Assembly (NCBI RefSeq): GCF_002778275.1
Contig: NZ_NESG01000001.1
Location: 124,001 to 188,000 of the forward strand
Length of the DNA: 64,000 nt
Origin: Limnohabitans sp. G3-2
GTDB lineage: Bacteria > Pseudomonadota > Gammaproteobacteria > Burkholderiales > Burkholderiaceae_C
Reading direction: 5' to 3'
Shown: piece after piece, positions 8,413 through 18,546 of the stretch
How positions within the stretch are numbered: position 1 is the stretch's first letter
How the letters are laid out: every line of letters begins with the position of its first letter
Translations under genes and position numbers: made by a program
The notes under the pieces: model-generated
What the model was told of the DNA's origin: nothing
The model's input: only the letters and a program-made list of their open reading frames with translations
Databases searched by the model: none

Positions 8413-9379
8413 GGTCCAGTGTCCACACCCCATGGGGCGATTTACCCACACGGACTTGACGCACCACTTTGCGTGTGGGGATGTCGATCACCGTGAGTTT
8501 TTTGGCCCAACGCGAAGCCACCAAAATCGTTTTGCCGTCAGCGGTGATGTCCATGCAGTCCGGCCCCGCAGGCCCAGGAAAATCGGCCACCACCGTCATG
8601 TTCAGGTAATCGATCTGGCTGATGGTGTTGCTCACCCGGTTGCTGACCATCACGTGCCGCCTGTCCCCCAGCGCACGAAAAGCATGCGCCCCCTTGCCTG
8701 TGGGGATGGTTTTGAACAGTTGGGGCTGTGGGCCTGAAATGTCGTACACCTCGACGCCGTCCCCGCCGGTCAGGCCCACCAGCAAAAATTTGTCGTCGGG
8801 GGTGCCAAACACATCCGCAGGAACCGCCCCCACGGTGGTGCGTGATTTCAGGGTTTGCCTGGCCAGATCGATGGCCACCACCTCGTTGCTGTCTTGCATG
8901 GTGACCCATGCCACCTGGCTTTTGCTGTCGATCCACAAATGGCTGGGGGTTTTACCCGTCGGGATGCGCTTGACCAGGTGGGCGTTGTGCCCATCCCAGC
9001 GGTAAATGTCCACATGGTCCAGCCGGTTGGCGGCAATCACCAGCCATTTCATGTCGGGCGAAAAGCGCAAGTGGTAGGGGTCCAAAATACCGGTGACGGT
9101 GCGCTGCACCTGGGCGGTGCGCGGGTCGATGAAGGTCAGCGAATCGCTCATGGCGTTGGCCACAATGACCGACTTTTCATCGGGCGTCAGGTACAAATGG
9201 TGGGGCTCTTTGCCCGTAGGAATGCGTTTTTTCTCCGTCCAAGTCACGGGATCGATCACACTGACGTTGCCGTCCAAAGAATTCAGAACAAAAACAGGTG
9301 CCCGTGCACCCACAGACAACATCTGAAAACCCAAAACAAGTCCAACCAACAACTTAACGACAAAACTCAAATAATTCAC
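8396..9379 (-). CDS. Exported YVTN-type beta-propeller protein
   Basis: 327 residues from a GTG at 9379, chosen because GAAGG lies 7 bases upstream and the protein then begins with a signal peptide (NYLSFVVKLLVGLVLGFQML). An ATG at 9433 would add 18 residues before it. The mature part consists of repeated blades with motifs such as VSVIDPVTWTEKKRIPTG, ITADGKTILVASRWA and TPDEKSVIVANAMSD, typical of the YVTN/NHL propellers. No catalytic residues are evident; such proteins usually bind ligands or partners in the periplasm. It is the first gene of a run with the deacetylase and hydroxylase. Confidence 0.8.
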   Translation of the reverse strand: MNYLSFVVKLLVGLVLGFQMLSVGARAPVFVLNSLDGNVSVIDPVTWTEKKRIPTGKEPHHLYLTPDEKSVIVANAMSDSLTFIDPRTAQVQRTVTGILDPYHLRFSPDMKWLVIAANRLDHVDIYRWDGHNAHLVKRIPTGKTPSHLWIDSKSQVAWVTMQDSNEVVAIDLARQTLKSRTTVGAVPADVFGTPDDKFLLVGLTGGDGVEVYDISGPQPQLFKTIPTGKGAHAFRALGDRRHVMVSNRVSNTISQIDYLNMTVVADFPGPAGPDCMDITADGKTILVASRWAKKLTVIDIPTRKVVRQVRVGKSPHGVWTLDHAPRH

Positions 9380-9441
9380 AAAAACGCCTTCAAAATCACC
9401 GACAAGTGTAATCGCCACATCCGTCCATTTCATTTCATTTC

Positions 9442-10263
9442 ATGACCTGCCCCACATCCACCGTGCGCGTCAAGCAGCAGCAGTTAGAGGTTTTGAAACT
9501 GCCCAAGCCGCCCACAGGCCAGAGCCCGCACACTTTGGTCTTTTTGCACGAAGGTTTGGGCAGCGTGGCGCTGTGGCGCGACTGGCCTGCCCAGCTGTGC
9601 CAGCGGCTCGGCTGTGCGGGCTGGGTGTACTCGAGAAGAGGTTACGGGCAATCCGAGCCCATACCCCATGCGCGCGGGCCCTCCGGCTTTGTGGCGGAGA
9701 CCGGCCAACGCCAAGGCCGCTTGCTGCCCGACTACATGCACCAAGAAGCCTTGGAAGTTCTGCCCGCCCTGCTGCACACATGGGGCATTGAGCGGCCCGT
9801 CTTGGTCGGCCACTCGGACGGCGGCACCATCGCCCTGATTCACGCGAGCCACTTTGACGTGGCGGCCTGTGTGGTCATGGCCCCCCATGTGATGGTCGAG
9901 GACGTGTCGATTCAGGCCATCCAAGCGGCCCAAAACGCCTACGAAAATGGCCCCCTGCGCCAGCGCTTGGCCCCTTTTCATGCCGATGTGGACAGTGCGT
10001 TCTGGCCATGGAACGATGTTTGGCTGAGCGAGGCTTTTCGCAGTTTTGACATCCGGCCAGAGCTGCGGGGCATGGCAGCGCCTTTGCTGGCCATTCAGGG
10101 CGAATCAGACCCTTACGGCACGATGGCGCAAATCGACGACATCGCGGCGGTGGTGCCACAGACCCAGCGGCTCAAGCTGCCCGACTGCGGCCACTCACCC
10201 CACCGCGACCAGCCTGAGGCGGTGGCACAGGCGATCGCCGATTTCATGCACAAGTCTCTGTAG
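9442..10263 (+). CDS. Alpha/beta hydrolase
   Basis: 273-residue cytoplasmic alpha/beta hydrolase. The nucleophile elbow is VGHSDGGT (Ser about residue 126), the acid is probably Asp in GESDPYG, and the base is His in CGHSPHRDQ, so the catalytic triad is intact. The oxyanion-region motif FLHEGLGS replaces the more common HG-x-G. Substrate is unknown; it resembles small esterase/lactonase-type hydrolases. It is divergent from the beta-propeller gene. The stop codon lies within a REP-like palindrome (10259-10286). Confidence 0.8.
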   Translation: MTCPTSTVRVKQQQLEVLKLPKPPTGQSPHTLVFLHEGLGSVALWRDWPAQLCQRLGCAGWVYSRRGYGQSEPIPHARGPSGFVAETGQRQGRLLPDYMHQEALEVLPALLHTWGIERPVLVGHSDGGTIALIHASHFDVAACVVMAPHVMVEDVSIQAIQAAQNAYENGPLRQRLAPFHADVDSAFWPWNDVWLSEAFRSFDIRPELRGMAAPLLAIQGESDPYGTMAQIDDIAAVVPQTQRLKLPDCGHSPHRDQPEAVAQAIADFMHKSL

Positions 10264-10286
10264 GAGGCCGCCCCTGCGGCCGAATG
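10259..10286 (+). repeat. REP-like palindrome, copy 1
   Basis: TGTAGGAG, then a stem-loop (GCCGC CCCT GCGGC), then CGAATG. Same layout as the copies at 11431-11458, 11484-11511, 11531-11558, 13551-13578 and 29738-29764. It includes the hydrolase stop codon. Confidence 0.75.
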
Positions 10287-10316
10287 GTGGCTGGCCAATA
10301 CCCTGCGCGCAATCCC

Positions 10317-11060
10317 TCACGCTTTGAGCAAGGCCAGGTCGTCGTCGCTCAGCCAGCGCCATTGGCCTGGCGCCAAATCGTTCAAGACCAGACCGCCGAT
10401 TTGCGAGCGGTGCAGGCCTTCAACCCGGTTGCCCACGGCCGCCAGCATGCGCTTGACCTGATGGTATTTGCCTTCGGTCAGGGTCAGTTTCAGGTGCAAC
10501 TCGCCCACGGCCTCGCAAGCTGCGGCTTTCACGGGCTTGGGGTCATCGTCCAGCACCACGCCGCTGAGCAACTTCTCCACCATCTCGGGCGTGATCGGGT
10601 GCTTGGTGGTGACTTCGTAGACCTTGGACACGTGGTGCTTGGGCGAGCTCATTTTGTGGATGAATTGGCCATCATCGGTCAGCAGCAGCAAGCCCGTGGT
10701 GTCCTGGTCCAAGCGGCCCACCGCCTGCACACCTTGGACCGCCGCTTTTTGCGGACGCTGGCGCAAGGGCGCTGGCAGCAGCGTGTAGATGCTCGGCCAA
10801 GTCGACGGTTTTTGCGAACACTCGGTCCCCGCAGGTTTGTTCAGCAACACGTAGGCCTGCGCCTTGAACGGCCAATCGGTGCCTTGCACCGTGAAGTGCA
10901 GGCCCTGCAGGTCAAAAAACTCGCCCGAATCGGTGACGGTTTCACCCTGTACTTGCACATGGCCTTGCTGCACGAGACCGGCACACACCCGGCGGGTGCC
11001 AAAACCCTGGCTGTACAAAATGTCTTCCAGGCGCATGGGTTGGAGAGGTTTGGCTTTCAT
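10317..11060 (-). CDS. rsuA: Ribosomal small subunit pseudouridine synthase (RsuA family)
   Basis: 247 residues from MKAKPLQPMRLEDILYSQG. An S4-like RNA-binding region (about 10-60) precedes the catalytic domain, whose GRLDQDTTGLLLLTDDG carries the catalytic Asp; YVLLNKPAG and the C-terminal GKYHQVKRMLAAVGNRV are further RsuA/RluB/E/F signatures. RsuA modifies U516 of 16S rRNA. The frame extends upstream to 11354, but MKAKPL is the natural start and the extension overlaps the divergent gene at 11139. Small size and lack of extra tails favour RsuA over RluB/RluF. Confidence 0.85.
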   Translation of the reverse strand: MKAKPLQPMRLEDILYSQGFGTRRVCAGLVQQGHVQVQGETVTDSGEFFDLQGLHFTVQGTDWPFKAQAYVLLNKPAGTECSQKPSTWPSIYTLLPAPLRQRPQKAAVQGVQAVGRLDQDTTGLLLLTDDGQFIHKMSSPKHHVSKVYEVTTKHPITPEMVEKLLSGVVLDDDPKPVKAAACEAVGELHLKLTLTEGKYHQVKRMLAAVGNRVEGLHRSQIGGLVLNDLAPGQWRWLSDDDLALLKA

Positions 11061-11138
11061 GGGGCATGATTGTCGCCGCGAAACGGCCCCTCTTTCGCAC
11101 CGAACATGGCACCCCGAAATTTGCAGGAGACACCGCCC

Positions 11139-11417
11139 ATGAGCGCAGCCCTTGAAACCCTGGCACGCATGACCGAGGCCTTGGCCCTCTGTGCACGAGG
11201 CCAATTGCCACAACACGAGATGATCCACTTGTGGCGCAGCGGTGCGGCCAGCCTGCCCTTGCCCGAAAAGTTTGCCGTGGTGCTGGCCGACTTGCTCGAC
11301 CGCATCGAGGCCAGCGCCCTGTTCAGCGGCGAAAGCTGCTCGTTCAGCCAACAAGGCCTGTTCGACAACCTGCTGCTGTGGGCCGACAAGGCAAAAGAGA
11401 AGCTCTCAGCGCCATAA
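11139..11417 (+). CDS. Small conserved hypothetical protein
   Basis: 92 residues from MSAALETLARMTEAL; the ATG follows an AGGAGA ribosome binding site by 8 bases, which is why I prefer it over the upstream ATG at 11070. It is soluble, mostly helical and slightly acidic, with no cysteine pair or recognisable motif. It is divergent from rsuA. I do not recognise the family and assign no function. Confidence 0.65.
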   Translation: MSAALETLARMTEALALCARGQLPQHEMIHLWRSGAASLPLPEKFAVVLADLLDRIEASALFSGESCSFSQQGLFDNLLLWADKAKEKLSAP

Positions 11418-11430
11418 GTCCTTCGCCACC

Positions 11431-11558
11431 CATTCGGCTGCAGGGGCAGCCTCCTACAGGGGGGTAGGCACCGCGAATCTTCCTGTGGGAGCGAGCCCCT
11501 GCTCGCGAATGCCTGCATGGCCACAGCACCCGTTCAGATGCAGGGGCAGTCTCCTACA
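11431..11558. repeat. Cluster of three REP-like palindromes
   Basis: Three copies in 128 bp between a small gene and ettA: 11431-11458 (minus), 11484-11511 (plus), 11531-11558 (minus). Each has TGTRGGAG, a 5-bp stem around CCCCT and a CGAATG-like end; the third is degenerate. The alternating orientation is typical of REP doublets. Confidence 0.75.
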
Positions 11559-11581
11559 CAACACCCGCCTCAGGAGCCACC

Positions 11582-11616
11582 AAAGACAACGGGCCCCCAA
11601 GGGCCCGTTGTCTTTG
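11582..11616 (-). terminator. Probable ettA terminator hairpin
   Basis: Perfect 15-bp inverted repeat (AAAGACAACGGGCCC / GGGCCCGTTGTCTTT) separated by 4-5 bases, 15 bp after the ettA stop. There is no T-run beyond the stem, so it may act as an RNA stabiliser as much as a terminator. Confidence 0.65.
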
Positions 11617-11630
11617 TGCAAAGCAGCGGA

Positions 11631-13292
<1,662 letters not shown>

Positions 13293-13400
13293 TTATACCC
13301 GCCTGAAAAAATACCAATAACCCCGCATTATCCCAGCTTGCCGTGGTGCAACCTCCAACACAGGCGGCAAGGCCCGCGGCAAGCCGCCCCTGCGGGGAAA

Positions 13401-13560
13401 TGTCACTGCGCCTGACTGTCCCTGTAGGGGACTGTCTCTGAGCCTGGCTGTCTTTGTGGAGAACTGTCGCTGCGCCTGACTGTCCCTGTGGGGAACTGTC
13501 GCTGAGCCTGGCTGTCTCTGTAGGGGACTGTCTCTGAGCCTGGCTGTCTTTGTGGGAGCG
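13401..13560. repeat. Five-copy 32-bp tandem repeat upstream of ettA
   Basis: The core TGTC-N-CTG-N-GCCTG-N-CTGTC recurs at 13401, 13433, 13465, 13497 and 13529, exactly every 32 bp. Units differ by a few substitutions, and two versions alternate (CTGCGCCTGACTGTC and CTGAGCCTGGCTGTC). Each unit ends in TGTRGGGG or a close variant, similar to the start of the REP-like element that follows. There are no unique spacers. It is in the gap between ettA and the exonuclease gene; the rest of that gap (13293-13400, 13579-13620) shows no gene. Confidence 0.85.
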
Positions 13561-13578
13561 ACGCCCTCGTCGCGAATG
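13551..13578 (+). repeat. REP-like palindrome, copy 5
   Basis: TGTGGGAG, stem CGACG CCCT CGTCG, then CGAATG. It overlaps the end of the last 32-bp tandem unit. Confidence 0.75.
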
Positions 13579-13620
13579 CCTCCGCGCAGACCACCGGCAT
13601 TCGCCCAGAGGGCAGGACGC

Positions 13621-14715
13621 CTACAACTCTCGGCCGGTCTGCTGGCCAGGCCGTGCCGAAAACTGCACCGAGCTGTCCAGAGCCTCCAGGAGCACGGTGG
13701 CGTTGCGGCGGCCATAGACCTCGGCCTTCAGCCAAGTGCATTCGGCGTCCAGCAGCGCTTGCGAGGCCAGGTTGCACCACCACACCCGCCCTTCACCATC
13801 CCAGCGGTAGCCACGGGCCTTGAGTTTGTCCTTGGATTCGAAGGGCGCTCCGGTGGCGCGGAGTTTGTAACGGGTCTGACCAGCGCCCGCCAGCAGCCTC
13901 GCCAAGCCCGTTTGCCCGTCGGTCAGCGGCGACGCCAGCACCTGCAAAAGCGCATGGCAATCCACCTGCGCCCGGTGCGCGTCGTAAAACCAGCCGCGCT
14001 CAGACGCCAAAAACTCCAGCTTGGCCGAGCCACTCCCCTCTTTCTTCCAGTCAATGCCCTGAAAAGAACAGCCCCAGGCCTTGGTCGCAAACACAGGCCA
14101 ACGCGCCTCGACAAACGGCCGGTCAAAGCCGGCGTTGTGCGCCACGACCAAATCGGCCTCTTGCACCAAGGCGTTCACGGCCGCGTCGTCGATGCGTTGG
14201 CCCTGCACCATGCTGTCGTCAATGCCGGTGATCTCCGTGATCTGGGGTGGAATCGGCCGGCCCGGGTCTTCAAAAGACTCGTAAACCGAGACGGGCCCCA
14301 CAGGCAAGCCCGTGGCCATGTCCACCTGCACCGACAACATGGCCAATTCAATGACCTTTTCACTCTTGCTGTCCAGCCCGGTGGTTTCGGTGTCCAGCAC
14401 GATCACGCGCTGCGTGGCCTGGCCCTGCAACCCAGCGTAGTCGGTGACCGCTTGCAAACGGCGAAGCACACGAAAGTCGGGGTGCTGCGCCAGGGTTTGC
14501 GCCATGGCTTCGGGGTCGGAAACCTGCGCTGTCGGGGGGGCAGCAACGGGCACCGCAAGCGGCGCCGCAAAGCCAAGCGGCGAGTCGGCAGGAGCCGCCG
14601 CAGTGCCCAAGGTGGCTTCAGGATTCAAAACCTTGGCCGGCTGGCTGGGGTTGGTGGGTTTTGGGGCGGCTTCAGGCTCAAAGCCGAAAAAACTCATCTG
14701 GTCTGTTTTGCTCAT
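13621..14715 (-). CDS. DEDDh 3'-5' exonuclease (DnaQ-like)
   Basis: 364 residues. An N-terminal low-complexity Ala/Pro region (to about residue 100) precedes an exonuclease domain with Exo I VLDTETTGLD, Exo II HNAGFDRPF and Exo III HRAQVDCHALLQVL, so all four acidic residues and the catalytic His of the DEDDh class are present. It begins MSKTDQMSFFGFEPEA. The C-terminal 80 residues (from about 290) contain KARGYRWDGEGRVWW, resembling a small extra domain found in such stand-alone exonucleases. It probably degrades or proofreads DNA, but is not DnaQ itself given the extra regions. Confidence 0.85.
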   Translation of the reverse strand: MSKTDQMSFFGFEPEAAPKPTNPSQPAKVLNPEATLGTAAAPADSPLGFAAPLAVPVAAPPTAQVSDPEAMAQTLAQHPDFRVLRRLQAVTDYAGLQGQATQRVIVLDTETTGLDSKSEKVIELAMLSVQVDMATGLPVGPVSVYESFEDPGRPIPPQITEITGIDDSMVQGQRIDDAAVNALVQEADLVVAHNAGFDRPFVEARWPVFATKAWGCSFQGIDWKKEGSGSAKLEFLASERGWFYDAHRAQVDCHALLQVLASPLTDGQTGLARLLAGAGQTRYKLRATGAPFESKDKLKARGYRWDGEGRVWWCNLASQALLDAECTWLKAEVYGRRNATVLLEALDSSVQFSARPGQQTGREL

Positions 14716-14767
14716 GCCCGCATTATTTCAGCAGAAGCATGGGCGCCACGCTGCCGCTCGGTCATGC

Positions 14768-15772
14768 TCAATCGAGCTTGATGCCCAAATCCACCGCCAG
14801 TTTGATCCAGACGGGCACTTCGCCCTCCCAGTCCTTGCGGGTGCCGGCCAGGTTTTTGGGCTTGTTGGGGATGGCGAAGGTCTCGCGCAGCTTGGCGGCT
14901 TTGTCGGTGTTGGACCAGGCCACAGCTTCGTCGGCCAGCAGTTTGAGCACCGCTTCAGGCGTTCCGGCAGGGGCCACCAGGGGCAAGCCGCCTTCCAAAG
15001 TGACCAACTTGGCGGTGTCGCCTTGCTCCATGAGGGTGGGCACGTTGGGCAGTTTGGGCGAGCGGTAGCTGCCGGTCACACCGATGGCACGCACGCCTCG
15101 GCTGGCCACGGCATTGAAGGCCAGGTAGCTGCCGATGGCAATTTGCGACTGGCCCGAAGCCACGTCAAGCCACATGGGGGCTTCGCCCCGGTAATGCACC
15201 GACTGGATTTGGGTGCCGTGCACGCGGTTGGTCTGGTCGGCCACCATGTGCGGGTAGGAGCCCGGTGCGTAAGTGCCCATGGACGCCGGGTTTTTCTTGG
15301 CCCAAGCCACAAATTCGGCCATGGTGTTGGCCGGGATTTTGTCGTTGATGCCCACCACCAGAGGCCCTGAGGGGAACACAGTGACCGGGGTCAGGTCTTT
15401 GTCGAGGTTGTAGGGCAGCTTGGAATACAGAATGCGGTTTTGCCAGAAGGTGCCCGAGGTGCTCATCACCAAGGTGTAACCATCGGCAGGCGACTTGGCC
15501 GCTGCGTCGATGCCAATGATGGCGCCTGCACCGGGCTTGTTGTCGATGATCACGGGCACGCCCAGCTTGGTGGCCAAGTGGTCGCCATAGCTGCGGGCCA
15601 AGGCGTCGGTCAAGCCGCCGGGTGGGAAAGCCACAATGATGCGGATGGGTTTGGCGGGCCATTTGGTCTGCGCCCAAGCATGGACCCAAGGGGTGCTGGC
15701 GGCCACGGTGGTCGCTGCCACAGCGGCGGTTTGAAGAAAGGAGCGGCGGTCAGAAAAACGTTTCATGGTCAT
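14768..15772 (-). CDS. Tripartite tricarboxylate transporter (Bug/TctC) solute receptor
   Basis: About 334 residues from MTMKRFSDRRSFLQTAA; a second ATG two codons later is equally possible and neither has a strong ribosome binding site. The signal sequence carries a twin-Arg-like RRSFLQ motif and ends near HAWAQ. The mature protein shows the Bug signature WPAKPIRIIVAFPPGG and the IDNKPGAGAIIGIDAAAKSPADGYTL region, so it is a periplasmic binding protein for a carboxylate. It is an orphan: no tctA or tctB is next to it, which is common in this family in Burkholderiales. Confidence 0.9.
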   Translation of the reverse strand: MTMKRFSDRRSFLQTAAVAATTVAASTPWVHAWAQTKWPAKPIRIIVAFPPGGLTDALARSYGDHLATKLGVPVIIDNKPGAGAIIGIDAAAKSPADGYTLVMSTSGTFWQNRILYSKLPYNLDKDLTPVTVFPSGPLVVGINDKIPANTMAEFVAWAKKNPASMGTYAPGSYPHMVADQTNRVHGTQIQSVHYRGEAPMWLDVASGQSQIAIGSYLAFNAVASRGVRAIGVTGSYRSPKLPNVPTLMEQGDTAKLVTLEGGLPLVAPAGTPEAVLKLLADEAVAWSNTDKAAKLRETFAIPNKPKNLAGTRKDWEGEVPVWIKLAVDLGIKLD

Positions 15773-16079
15773 GCGCGTGAGCGGTTTGTGGATGACAAAG
15801 AGTCTAGGCGAACCCACCCTGAAGTGGCATTGGGGTTTGAACCCATAACCTGCGCTCAAGGCGCCATCCGAGTCCCGTTTTGGCTTTGTGCGACAATCCA
15901 ACCCGTTGCAGCCTCCAGTTGCCGCAACATCAGCACTTCTGCTGGGGCCTGACCCAGGCAACGCTCAAAACAAGCGCCTGCGGTTTCCATGCCCACCCTA
16001 AGACCTATCGGCCCACACTGGTAACTGCCAACAGCAGTTGAATGAGCCGATACCCGCGCCGGACATGGCGCTCTGAAAA
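15773..16079. other. Divergent intergenic region between Bug receptor gene and rhlE
   Basis: About 307 bp without a convincing gene. It must hold both promoters. I see no strong hairpin or conserved operator. Confidence 0.5.
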
Positions 16080-17954
16080 ATGAACTTTGATGAATTGAAC
16101 CTGGCTCCGGCCATCATGCAAGCGGTGCGTGAACTCGGCTACGAGACCCCCACGCCCATTCAGGCACAAGCCATCCCCGCCGTCCTGGCTGGGCAAGACT
16201 TGCTGGCTGGCGCACAAACCGGCACCGGCAAAACCGCCGCTTTCACTTTGCCTTTGCTGCACAAGCTGAGCCTGAGCGAAGCGGGCCAAAACCGTTTTGG
16301 CGGCAAAGCCATCCGCGCTTTGGTGCTGACCCCCACCCGCGAATTGGCCGCCCAGGTCGAAGAGTCGGTGCGTGATTACGGCAAATACCTCCAGCTCGAC
16401 TCCACCGTGATCTTTGGTGGCGTGGGCATGAACCCGCAAATCAGCAAGATCAAAAAAGGCGTGGACATTCTGGTGGCCACACCCGGCCGTTTGCTCGACC
16501 TGCAAGGCCAGGGCTTCCTGGACTTGTCCAGCATCGAAATCTTGGTGCTCGACGAAGCCGACCGCATGCTGGACATGGGCTTCATCCATGACGTGAAAAA
16601 AGTGCTGGCCTTGGTGCCCAAGGAAAAGCAGAGCCTGCTGTTCTCGGCCACCTTCAGCGACGAAATCCGTGAACTCGCGGGCAACCTGCTCAAGAACCCC
16701 CAAAGCATTCAGGTCACGCCCAGCAACACCACTGTGCAGCGCATCACCCAGGTGATCCACCCCGTGGGCCGCGGCAAGAAAAAAGACGTGCTGCTGCACA
16801 TCATCCAAAAGCACGACTGGAGCCAGGTGTTGGTGTTCACCCGCACCAAGTTTGGCGCGAACAATGTGGCCGACTTCCTGACCAAAAATGGCGTCAAAGC
16901 CATGGCCCTGCACGGCAACAAGAGCCAAACCGCCCGCACGCAAGCGCTGGCCGGCTTCAAGAGCGGCGAGATCCGCGCTTTGGTGGCCACCGACATTGCT
17001 GCGCGCGGCATCGACATCGAAGACTTGCCACACGTCGTGAACTTTGAAATTCCGAACGTCTCAGAAGACTACGTGCACCGCATTGGCCGCACAGGCCGTG
17101 CGGGCGCCAGCGGCGAAGCCGTGAGCCTGGTCTGCTTGGACGAAGAGGGCTTCATGATGGACATCGAGCGCTTCACCAAGCAAGAGATTCCAGTGCAGTT
17201 GCTCGAAGGCTTTGGCCCCGAGCCAGGCGAAGTGGCCGAGCCGATCGCCATGGGTCGCCAGACTTTGTGGGGCGGCGCAGGCAAGCCCCCGAGCCGCGAC
17301 GTGATGGCTGCCGCCGCCAAGGCCGCACGCCAGGACATGATGCAACGCATCCGTGACAACAAAGTGGCCGTGGGTGGTGGCGGTGGGGGTCAAGGCCCAC
17401 GCCAAGCACGCGGCGAAGGCCAAGGCCCAGCTCGCCCATCGCGCAATGGCCCTGCGCCATCACGCCGCAATGGGCCACAGGGCGCACCGCGCTTTGAGGG
17501 TCAGGGCGCACCTCGATTTGAAGGCCAAGGCGATGGTCGCCGTGAAGGCGGTCGCGACGGGGGTCGCGGCCAAGAGCAACGCGGCGACCCGCGTTTTGAC
17601 AACCGGGGCGACGGTCAAGGCCGTCCCGCACCGCGCGGTCCTCGCCCTGAGGGCCGTGGTCCTCGCGGCGGTGGTCAAGGTGGCCAAGGCGGTCAGGACC
17701 GCCGCCGCAGCGATGGCGATGAATTGCCACGCCACATCGACCCTTTGAAGACCACGCAGTTTGCGCGCCTGGACTTGCCCAACCGCAAGCCTGTGCGCAC
17801 CAGCGGTCAACCTGACCCGACCCGCACCAGCATCGACAGCCTGGCCAGCGGCGGTCGCCGCCATGGCGGCGGCGGTGGCGGTGGTGGTTACGGCGGTGGC
17901 AACCGTGGCGGTAACGGTGGTGGCGGTGGTGGCCGAGGCGGCTTCGGTCGCTGA
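16080..17954 (+). CDS. rhlE: DEAD-box RNA helicase RhlE
   Basis: 624-residue ATP-dependent RNA helicase acting in ribosome assembly and RNA turnover. It begins [21 protein letters not shown] with a Q motif ([10 protein letters not shown]), then motif I AQTGTGKT, Ia [20 protein letters not shown], and [10 protein letters not shown]. The core ends near residue 400. The C-terminal 220 residues are very rich in Gly and Arg, with repeated RGG-like and GAPRFEGQ units, ending in a Gly-rich tail; this region is probably disordered and binds RNA. The tail is longer than in E. coli RhlE. A terminator follows the stop. Confidence 0.93.
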   Translation: MNFDELNLAPAIMQAVRELGYETPTPIQAQAIPAVLAGQDLLAGAQTGTGKTAAFTLPLLHKLSLSEAGQNRFGGKAIRALVLTPTRELAAQVEESVRDYGKYLQLDSTVIFGGVGMNPQISKIKKGVDILVATPGRLLDLQGQGFLDLSSIEILVLDEADRMLDMGFIHDVKKVLALVPKEKQSLLFSATFSDEIRELAGNLLKNPQSIQVTPSNTTVQRITQVIHPVGRGKKKDVLLHIIQKHDWSQVLVFTRTKFGANNVADFLTKNGVKAMALHGNKSQTARTQALAGFKSGEIRALVATDIAARGIDIEDLPHVVNFEIPNVSEDYVHRIGRTGRAGASGEAVSLVCLDEEGFMMDIERFTKQEIPVQLLEGFGPEPGEVAEPIAMGRQTLWGGAGKPPSRDVMAAAAKAARQDMMQRIRDNKVAVGGGGGGQGPRQARGEGQGPARPSRNGPAPSRRNGPQGAPRFEGQGAPRFEGQGDGRREGGRDGGRGQEQRGDPRFDNRGDGQGRPAPRGPRPEGRGPRGGGQGGQGGQDRRRSDGDELPRHIDPLKTTQFARLDLPNRKPVRTSGQPDPTRTSIDSLASGGRRHGGGGGGGGYGGGNRGGNGGGGGGRGGFGR

Positions 17955-17975
17955 ACCCCACGCACCCACCAAGAC

Positions 17976-18004
17976 AAGAGCCCGCACATGCGGGCTCTTT
18001 TTTG
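17976..18004 (+). terminator. rhlE terminator
   Basis: Stem AAGAGCCCGCA / TGCGGGCTCTT with almost no loop, followed by a T-run. The symmetric A/T flanks could also serve the convergent cupin gene. Confidence 0.88.
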
Positions 18005-18016
18005 TCTGCGCGGGCC

Positions 18017-18406
18017 TCAGTCGCGCACGAACAGGGTCACCAGGGGGTCGGGGCCGACCTGACGGCTCCAGTGCCCGTGCACGGCGGCGTCAAATGTGGC
18101 GCCTTCGGGCAAGGTGTCGGCCGAATAGAAAAATTCACCCGACCCAAAAATGCGCGAGCTGCCGTCTTGCAAAAAAATCTCCATTTGGCCGCCCAGCACA
18201 AACAACCACTGTGGGTGGCCGGTGCAGTGGAACGTGCTGCGAAAGCCCACCGGGCTTTGGCGCAACTGGCATCCCGTGGCCGCCATCAGGGCCGACAACT
18301 GGCTTTGGGGCGTGCCTTCGGTCAAGGGCACCCATTCGTCGCGAAAACGGGCGCGGCCATCCACATCGGTGAAGAGAATGACTTTTTTCAGCTGGGTCAT
18401 GGCCAT
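18017..18406 (-). CDS. Cupin-like small protein
   Basis: 129 residues from MAMTQLKKVILFTDVDG. A beta-rich central part contains HCTGHPQWLFVLGGQMEIFLQDGSSRIF and GEFFYSADTLPEGATFDAAVHGHWSRQ, in keeping with a single-domain cupin. His residues that could bind metal are visible, but the classic GxxHxH motif is not exact. Probably a sugar- or acid-binding cupin of unknown substrate. The frame extends upstream to 18619, but the MAMTQ start is more credible. It converges on rhlE. Confidence 0.6.
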   Translation of the reverse strand: MAMTQLKKVILFTDVDGRARFRDEWVPLTEGTPQSQLSALMAATGCQLRQSPVGFRSTFHCTGHPQWLFVLGGQMEIFLQDGSSRIFGSGEFFYSADTLPEGATFDAAVHGHWSRQVGPDPLVTLFVRD

Positions 18407-18546
18407 GGCTCTCGGCAAAAAATGAAGCGCCCATTGTCGCCGACCGCACAGGCCTGCGGGGGCCGAAGTTCTGTGCAGGACACGCTTCTGGCATAGTTCC
18501 ACGCCATTCACACCCGATTCCCTCACCTTCCCCACCCCAAGACACC

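Noticed and set aside
13401..13560. CRISPR array
   Set aside because: Units are directly adjacent with no unique spacers, and no cas genes are in the window.
13293..13715. 140-codon minus-strand frame with repeated RDSQAQRQ units
   Set aside because: It is only the translation of the 32-bp tandem repeat and overlaps the exonuclease gene end.
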